From positions 1 to 11,459 of the forward strand of contig CALFNI010000594.1 of the NCBI GenBank assembly GCA_937902695.1: a stretch of DNA of 11,459 nt, given 5' to 3'. The notes under the pieces are model-generated. The model did not search any database. It was not told the origin of the DNA and saw nothing but the letters and a program-made list of their open reading frames with translations. Shown here piece by piece: positions 7,923 through 11,459 of this stretch. The position numbers and the translations under genes were made by a program. This DNA comes from an uncultured Rhodanobacteraceae bacterium. GTDB lineage: Bacteria; Pseudomonadota; Gammaproteobacteria; Xanthomonadales; Rhodanobacteraceae. Each line of letters opens with the position of its first letter. Within the stretch, counting starts at the first letter, position 1.

Positions 7923-10412
7923 ATGGCCAAGAATCTGCTCATCGTCGAATCGCCCGCCAAGGCGAAGACGATCAACAAGTACCTCGGCAAGGACTTCCAG
8001 GTGCTGGCGTCCTACGGGCACGTGCGCGATCTCGTGCCGAAGGAAGGCGCCGTCGACATCGACCATGACTTCGCGATGAACTACGAAGTCATCGAACGGA
8101 ACGAAAAGCACGTCGATGCGATCGCCAAGGCGGCCGCGAAAGCCGATTCGCTCTACCTAGCGACCGACCTTGATCGCGAAGGCGAAGCGATCTCCTGGCA
8201 CATCGCCGAGATCCTGAAGGAGCGCGGCCTCCTCGAAGGGCGCGCCGTGCATCGCGTGGTGTTCTCCGAGATCACGCCGCGCGCGATCAAGGAAGCGGTC
8301 GCGCATCCGCGCAAGGTCTCGATGGATCTCGTCAACGCGCAGCAGGCGCGGCGCGCGCTCGATTATCTCGTCGGCTTCAATCTCTCGCCGGTGCTGTGGC
8401 GCAAGGTGCAGCGCGGATTGTCCGCGGGCCGCGTGCAGTCGCCGGCGCTGCGCATGATCGCCGAGCGCGAGGAAGAGATCGAAGCGTTCAAGGCGCGCGA
8501 GTACTGGTCGATCGAGGCCGACTGCGCGCATCCGGACCAGGCCTTCTCGGCGCGGCTGCTGCGGCTCGACGGCAAGAAGTTCGAGCAGTTCGACCTCACC
8601 AACGAAGCGGATGCGCACGCTGCGCGCGATCGCCTGCGCAAGGCCGCGCAGGGCGGGCTCGTCGTCAGCGACATCCAGTCGAAGGAGCGCAAGCGCCGTC
8701 CGGCGCCGCCGTTCACGACGTCGACGCTGCAGCAGGAAGCGGCGCGCAAGCTCGGCTTCGCGACGAGCCGCACGATGCGCCTCGCGCAGCAGCTCTACGA
8801 AGGCGTGCCGCTCGGCGACGAAGGCATCGTCGGCCTCATTACTTATATGCGTACCGACGCCGTGCATCTCTCGGCCGAGGCGATCACCGAGCTGCGCGAC
8901 GTGATCCAGCGCGACTACGGCCCGCGCGCGCTGCCCGAGCAGCCGAACTTCTATCGCAACAAATCGAAGAACGCGCAGGAAGCGCACGAAGCGATCCGCC
9001 CGACGTCGGCGCTGCACCGGCCCAAGCAGGTGGCGGCATACCTTTCCGATGATCAGCGGAAACTCTACGAGCTCATCTGGAAGCGCGCCGTCGCGTGCCA
9101 GATGCAGTTCGCGACGCTGAATACCGTATCGGTCGATCTCGCCTGCGGACCCGATTCGGCGTTCCGCGCGAGCGGCACGACCGTCGTCGATCCGGGCTTC
9201 CTCGCCGTCTACGAGGAAGGCCGCGACCAGAAGGGCGCGGAAGACGAAGACGAAGGCCGCAAGCTGCCCGCGATGCAGATCGGCGAAGCGGTGCCGCTGC
9301 GCGACATCGTCGCCGACCAGCATTTCACCGAACCGCCGCCGCGCTATTCCGAAGCCTCGCTCGTCAAGGCGCTCGAGGAATACGGCATCGGCCGTCCTTC
9401 GACGTACGCGAGCATCATCCAGGTGCTGCTCAACCGCGAGTACGTGATCCTCGACAGCCGCCGCTTCAAGCCGACCGACGTCGGCCGCGCGGTCGCCAGG
9501 TTCCTGTCGGGCCACTTCACGCAGTACGTCGACTACGACTTCACCGCCAAGCTCGAAGACGAGCTCGACGCGGTCAGCCGCGGCGAAGAGGATTGGGTGC
9601 CGCTGCTCGAGAAGTTCTGGAAGCCGTTCAAGGCGCAGGTCGACGAGAAGAACGAAACGGTCGATCGCTCCGAGGCGACCGGCGCGCGCGAGCTCGGCAC
9701 CGACCCGAAAAGCGGCAAGCCCGTGCAGGTTCGTCTCGGCCGCTACGGCGCGTACGCGCAGATCGGCACCAAGGACGACGAAGACAAGCCGACGTTCGCC
9801 TCGCTGCGCCCCGGCCAGAGCATGCACACGATCACGCTGCCGCAGGCGCTGGAGCTCTTCAAGCTGCCGCGCAATCTCGGCAAGGGCGACGACGGCGAGG
9901 ACATCACGGTCGGCGTCGGCCGCTTCGGACCGTTCGTCAAGCACGGCGCCACCTACGCCTCGCTGCAGCCGACCGACGATCCGTACACGGTCGAATTGCC
10001 GCGCGCGATCGAGCTGATCCGCGCGAAGGCCGAAGCTGCCGCGAACCGCATCATCAAGGACTTCGGCAACGGCGTGCAGGTGCTGAACGGCCGCTATGGA
10101 CCGTACATCACCGACGGCGAGAAGAACGCCCGCATTCCGAAGGACAAGGAGCCCAAGGAGCTGACGGCCGAGGACTGCGCCGCGCTGCTCGCCGCGGCGC
10201 CGAACCGTCCCAAGCGCGGCGGGCGTTTCACGCGCGGCGCGAAGACGGCCGCGAAGACCGACGCGGCACCGGCGGCGGCGAAGAAGGCCGCGACGAAGAA
10301 GACCGCAGCCAGGAAAGCGCCCGCGAAGAAGGCCACGAAGAAAACCGCTGCGAAGAAAGCGACGGCCAGGAAGACGGCAGCCGCGAAGCCGTCGCATCCC
10401 GGCGGTGCCTGA
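7923..10412 (+). CDS. topA: DNA topoisomerase I (type IA) with Lys/Ala-rich tail
   Basis: TopA relaxes negative supercoils by transient single-strand cleavage. The product is 829 residues. The Toprim domain begins LLIVESPAKAKTINKYLG (Glu9) and has TDLDREGEAISWH (Asp82, Asp84, Glu86 for Mg2+). The catalytic tyrosine is Tyr308 in GLITYMRTD, and EYGIGRPSTYASII lies near 486-499. Three Toprim_Crpt-like repeats follow: about 590-652 (VRLGRYGAYAQIG), 656-712 (VGVGRFGPFVKHG) and 715-758 (LNGRYGPYITDG). From about 763 to the end is a disordered tail rich in AKK/TAAKK units, probably for non-specific DNA binding. No tetracysteine zinc motifs are present, unlike E. coli. The ATG at 7923 is chosen because AGGA (7913-7916) sits six bases upstream and similarity starts at MAKNLLIVES. 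The ATG at 7917 would have no spacing. Confidence 0.96.
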   Translation: MAKNLLIVESPAKAKTINKYLGKDFQVLASYGHVRDLVPKEGAVDIDHDFAMNYEVIERNEKHVDAIAKAAAKADSLYLATDLDREGEAISWHIAEILKERGLLEGRAVHRVVFSEITPRAIKEAVAHPRKVSMDLVNAQQARRALDYLVGFNLSPVLWRKVQRGLSAGRVQSPALRMIAEREEEIEAFKAREYWSIEADCAHPDQAFSARLLRLDGKKFEQFDLTNEADAHAARDRLRKAAQGGLVVSDIQSKERKRRPAPPFTTSTLQQEAARKLGFATSRTMRLAQQLYEGVPLGDEGIVGLITYMRTDAVHLSAEAITELRDVIQRDYGPRALPEQPNFYRNKSKNAQEAHEAIRPTSALHRPKQVAAYLSDDQRKLYELIWKRAVACQMQFATLNTVSVDLACGPDSAFRASGTTVVDPGFLAVYEEGRDQKGAEDEDEGRKLPAMQIGEAVPLRDIVADQHFTEPPPRYSEASLVKALEEYGIGRPSTYASIIQVLLNREYVILDSRRFKPTDVGRAVARFLSGHFTQYVDYDFTAKLEDELDAVSRGEEDWVPLLEKFWKPFKAQVDEKNETVDRSEATGARELGTDPKSGKPVQVRLGRYGAYAQIGTKDDEDKPTFASLRPGQSMHTITLPQALELFKLPRNLGKGDDGEDITVGVGRFGPFVKHGATYASLQPTDDPYTVELPRAIELIRAKAEAAANRIIKDFGNGVQVLNGRYGPYITDGEKNARIPKDKEPKELTAEDCAALLAAAPNRPKRGGRFTRGAKTAAKTDAAPAAAKKAATKKTAARKAPAKKATKKTAAKKATARKTAAAKPSHPGGA

Positions 10413-10968
10413 CGCGGACGCGCTCGCCGACGTCGTCGCCGCGCTTCGCGCCGGCGGCGTCGTTGCGTATCCGACCGAAGCCGTCTACGGACTTGGCTGC
10501 GATCCCGGGAACCGGCGCGCGTTCGATCGTCTGTTCGCGATCAAGCGCCGGCCGCCGACGCAGGGCGTGCTGCTGATCGCCGCGGATTTTTCGCAGGTCG
10601 AGCCCTACATCGATCTCGCTGCCGTGCCCGCCGAATCGATGCGGCGCGCCCAGGCGACCTGGCCCGGCCCGCATACGTGGATCTTCCCGCGCTCGGCGCT
10701 CGCGCCCGCGTGGCTCGCAGGCGCGCACGCCGGCATCGCGCTACGCGTGACGGCGCATCCGCTCGCGGCCGAGCTCTGCCGTGCTTTCGGCGGCGCGCTC
10801 GTTTCCACCAGCGCGAATCGCCACGGCGAGCCGCCGGCGCGCACGGCGACGGATGTCCGTGCGGCGCTTGGCGACGAAATTGACGCGGTCCTGAACGGTT
10901 CGGTGGGGGGGCTTGAGCGGCCGACGCCGATCCGCGACGCTATCAGCGGGGATGCCGTGCGCCTTTGA
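10405..10968 (+). CDS. tsaC: Threonylcarbamoyl-AMP synthase TsaC (YrdC/Sua5 family)
   Basis: This enzyme makes L-threonylcarbamoyladenylate from threonine, bicarbonate and ATP for the t6A37 modification of ANN-decoding tRNAs. The product is 187 residues, the length of the short single-domain TsaC type rather than the longer Sua5. Visible motifs are YPTEAVYGLGCD (22-33), KRRP (47-50), TWPGPHTWIFP (85-95) and STSAN (134-138), with a C-terminal RPTPIRDAISG. The GTG start at 10405 overlaps the topA stop codon by eight bases, suggesting co-translation with topA. No strong ribosome binding site is visible within the topA tail, and there is no nearby ATG. The topA-tsaC neighbourhood recurs in proteobacteria. 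Confidence 0.94.
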   Translation: MPDADALADVVAALRAGGVVAYPTEAVYGLGCDPGNRRAFDRLFAIKRRPPTQGVLLIAADFSQVEPYIDLAAVPAESMRRAQATWPGPHTWIFPRSALAPAWLAGAHAGIALRVTAHPLAAELCRAFGGALVSTSANRHGEPPARTATDVRAALGDEIDAVLNGSVGGLERPTPIRDAISGDAVRL

Positions 10969-11033
10969 GGCAAGCAACCCGAAGCGGTTGGGTCGGTTTG
11001 CGGCGTGCGGAGGCTGCGGAATCCTGGTTGCGA

Positions 11034-11043
11034 GGGAGAGGGG
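11034..11043 (+). promoter_or_regulatory. Ribosome binding site fixing the GTG start at 11047
   Basis: A purine-rich GAGGGAGAGGGGAAC run (about 11032-11046) lies directly before the GTG at 11047, with Shine-Dalgarno-like GGGAG/GAGGGG cores. It is the best ribosome binding site on the plus strand here, and it supports a non-ATG start for the following gene. Confidence 0.6.
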
Positions 11044-11046
11044 AAC

Positions 11047-11274
11047 GTGTCTGCTGTCGTCGAACGTGCAGCCTCTGCGCTGCCGCTGCTGAGCGTCGCG
11101 CACGCCGATCGGCCGTTCGCCTGGCGCGATGGCCGCGCCGTTTCGGTCGCCGCGTTCCTCGACGATGTCGAAGCCGTCGCGGCGATGCTGCCGTCCGCAC
11201 GCCAGGCGGTGAATCTGTGCGAGGACCGCTACGCGTTTCTGGTCGCTTTCTGCGCGGTCGTCGTGCGCGGCCAG
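11047..11274 (+). CDS. AMP-ligase / acyl-CoA synthetase-like protein, N-terminal fragment broken at a joint
   Basis: From the GTG at 11047 the frame reads an N-terminus typical of AMP-dependent ligases, similar to those in aryl polyene/xanthomonadin-type clusters. Examples are RPFAWRDGRAVSVAAFLDDV, then AVNLCEDRYAFLVAFCAV and VVRGQ at residues 72-76. Family members normally continue with a TNLLPP-like segment. Here the sequence becomes RNRGRLFEPVPD and stays unlike the family to the window edge, although the frame remains open to 11459. That continuation is the antisense of a phage terminase gene. I therefore end the genuine part at about 11274. Members activate acyl or aryl acids as adenylates, but the fragment is too short to name the substrate. 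It starts 78 bases after tsaC on the same strand. Confidence 0.6.
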
Positions 11275-11459
11275 CGGAATCGCGGACGCCTCTTCGAGCC
11301 AGTCCCCGATCCAGGGCGCGATCGACGGGTCGGGCAGGTGGATGTTGCCGGCCTGCACGAACGGGGCGACGGCGTGTTCGCGGGCGAGTTTCGAATCCAC
11401 GGGCGTGACCGGGATCAGCCCGTGGACGCGGTGGCGCAGCTGGCTGAGGACCGCGGGCC
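11257..11459 (-). CDS. Phage large terminase subunit, C-terminal nuclease fragment (enters from right edge, broken at joint)
   Basis: On the minus strand from the window edge the frame reads AVLSQLRHRVHGLIPVTP, then VDSKLAREHAVAPFVQAGN and IHLPDPSIAPWIGDWLEEAS, then a variant of the usual FPNGxHDD motif (IPLAAHDD, 11280-11257). This is the RNase H-like nuclease region of tailed-phage large terminases, which cut concatemeric DNA for packaging. The HDD supplies a metal-binding acidic residue. After HDD the family continues with a QVDA-like segment, but here the frame becomes RAESDQKRV, which is antisense to the AMP-ligase gene. So the true fragment ends near 11257. The open frame continues to 10741 only by read-through. 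No other phage gene is in the window. Confidence 0.7.

Noticed and set aside
8157..10397. Long minus-strand open frame (746 codons) opposite topA
   Set aside because: It lies fully antisense to an intact topoisomerase I with all catalytic motifs. Its composition is Arg/Leu/Glu-rich without recognisable domains.
10973..10994. Possible terminator after tsaC (CAACC/GGTTG inverted repeat)
   Set aside because: The stem is only five base pairs and no T-run follows.
10741..11256. Minus-strand continuation of the terminase frame (to 10741)
   Set aside because: After the HDD motif the translation no longer resembles terminase and is antisense to the AMP-ligase N-terminus and to tsaC. The frame is open only by chance.
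11278..11459. Plus-strand continuation of the AMP-ligase frame to the window edge
   Set aside because: It has no stop codon, but its translation loses family resemblance exactly where the minus strand becomes terminase-like.

Overview
The window is a GC-rich proteobacterial chromosomal segment. The order ntrY / DUF4390 lipoprotein / rsmB / fmt / def, diverging from tsaP (LysM) / dprA / topA / tsaC, is a housekeeping neighbourhood that I know from Betaproteobacteria and Xanthomonadales-like or pseudomonad Gammaproteobacteria. The sequence alone does not decide between these classes. TopA has C-terminal Toprim_Crpt-type repeats and a long Lys/Ala tail instead of tetracysteine zinc fingers, which fits both groups.

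Left half, minus strand (about 4996 down to 1). A compact five-gene cluster: def (peptide deformylase), fmt (Met-tRNA formyltransferase), rsmB (16S rRNA m5C967 methyltransferase), a DUF4390 lipoprotein, and the N-terminal three quarters of the sensor kinase ntrY, which runs off the left edge. fmt starts 12 bases after def. The other three junctions overlap by 4, 26 and 22 bases, so the cluster is probably co-transcribed and translationally coupled. Def and Fmt act at opposite ends of the N-formyl-methionine cycle.

Middle, divergent intergenic region 4997-5249. It holds candidate promoters for both directions and a small hairpin. No gene is visible in it.

Right half, plus strand (5250-10968). 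tsaP encodes a LysM protein of the type IV pilus secretin-associated kind. It is followed by a strong hairpin terminator with a 13-bp perfect stem, then dprA, a 256-base intergenic stretch with candidate promoters, topA, and tsaC overlapping the end of topA by 8 bases.

Right edge (11047-11459). An AMP-ligase / acyl-CoA synthetase-like gene begins with a good ribosome binding site, but family-like sequence stops after about 76 codons. From there to the end, the minus strand instead encodes the C-terminal nuclease part of a tailed-phage large terminase. The two read towards each other and meet in a stretch of up to 18 bases that both coding frames can use (11257-11274). This is an abrupt joint between a host gene and an inverted phage gene. 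An assembly or amplification chimera at a contig end is the likeliest cause; a real rearrangement or prophage event is the alternative. It is the most notable signal in the window. I found no CRISPR array, tRNA, rRNA, insertion sequence or undescribed multi-gene system.
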